Positions 63,979 through 64,000 of a DNA stretch of 64,000 bases are shown one piece after another; position 1 is the first letter of the stretch, and every line of letters starts with the position of its first letter. The notes under the pieces were generated by a model. It saw only the letters and a program-made list of their open reading frames with translations, did not search any database and was not told where the DNA came from. A program made the position numbers and the translations under genes. The DNA comes from Rhynochetos jubatus (taxonomy: Eukaryota; Chordata; Aves; Eurypygiformes; Rhynochetidae). The stretch lies in NCBI GenBank assembly GCA_027574665.1, contig CM050652.1, forward strand, positions 38,025,631 through 38,089,630, in the 5' to 3' direction.

Positions 63979-64000
63979 AACTTTTTTTTTTCCCCCCTTC
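63979..64000. repeat. Pyrimidine run at the right edge
   Basis: A run of T followed by CCCCCC and TTC reaches the window edge. It could be the polypyrimidine tract of a splice acceptor just beyond the window, which cannot be judged here. Confidence 0.5.

Larger units (their letters stand above)
56660..64000 (+). other. Presumed intron continuing to the window edge
   Basis: The sequence continues with a T- and G-biased + strand and no recognisable coding exon. Acceptor-like sites with good pyrimidine tracts occur at 63170 (CCTCCCCCTCCCCCAG) and 63921 (CTTTTTCTTTGCAG). Donor-like sites occur at 62553 (GTAAGT) and 63778 (AAG|GTACTG). None pairs with a partner into an exon encoding anything I know. 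Low-complexity items are the C20 run with the A/C tract at 63.4 kb, an A-run near 60600 and a T/C run at the right edge. Confidence 0.5.

Noticed and set aside
1..64000. CRISPR arrays, tRNA/rRNA genes, endogenous retrovirus LTRs and telomere-like arrays
   Set aside because: I looked for regularly spaced repeats, cloverleaf-like genes, LTR pairs with primer-binding sites and TTAGGG arrays, and found none that I could support by eye.

Overview
This window looks like nuclear DNA from a bird (or a close sauropsid relative). The main evidence is a well-preserved 3' end of a CR1 LINE at about 55968-56658, the dominant interspersed repeat of bird genomes. It comes with low overall repeat density, no primate or rodent SINEs or young L1 copies, and only faint MIR/L2-like relics. 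Nothing looks bacterial, viral or organellar: there are no operons, no dense long ORFs, no CRISPR array, and no rRNA or tRNA gene that I can recognise.

Layout. Positions 1 to about 38080 are AT-rich, mostly unique DNA in which I find no recognisable protein-coding exon. It holds scattered low-complexity tracts, small tandem duplications, two probable ancient retroposon relics (L2-like near 14.1 kb, MIR-like near 30.3 kb), a polypurine block (31.8-31.95 kb), and several AT-rich patches crowded with homeodomain, POU and SOX/TCF-like motifs that could be distal regulatory DNA. At about 38.1-39.55 kb there is a strong CpG island. Inside it lies a probable first exon on the + strand, ending at 38839 in ATGCG directly before a GTGAGT splice donor, with a YY1-type motif (CCATCTTG) about 23 bases upstream of that ATG. 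A second donor-like GTGAGC lies at 39526.

From about 39.5 kb to the right edge the + strand appears richer in T than A and in G than C, as expected for the sense strand of a long transcribed intron. I therefore read 38840-64000 as the large first intron, or first few introns, of a + strand gene whose body lies mostly beyond the window. One possible small exon (55680-55743) would continue the ATGCG reading frame, but its acceptor is weak. I cannot name the gene. The intron also carries the CR1 copy with an internal perfect 33-bp tandem duplication, a 16-bp perfect inverted repeat at 51632-51667, a run of 20 C at 63377-63396, A/C-only tracts and a MIR-like relic.

I found no convincing previously undescribed biological system. 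The best leads are the near-perfect palindrome at 51.6 kb, the unresolved gene with its start codon at the edge of exon 1, and the regulatory-looking patches of the left flank. Nearly all ORFs over 60 codons here look like chance ORFs, or in the CpG island ORFs opened by high GC.
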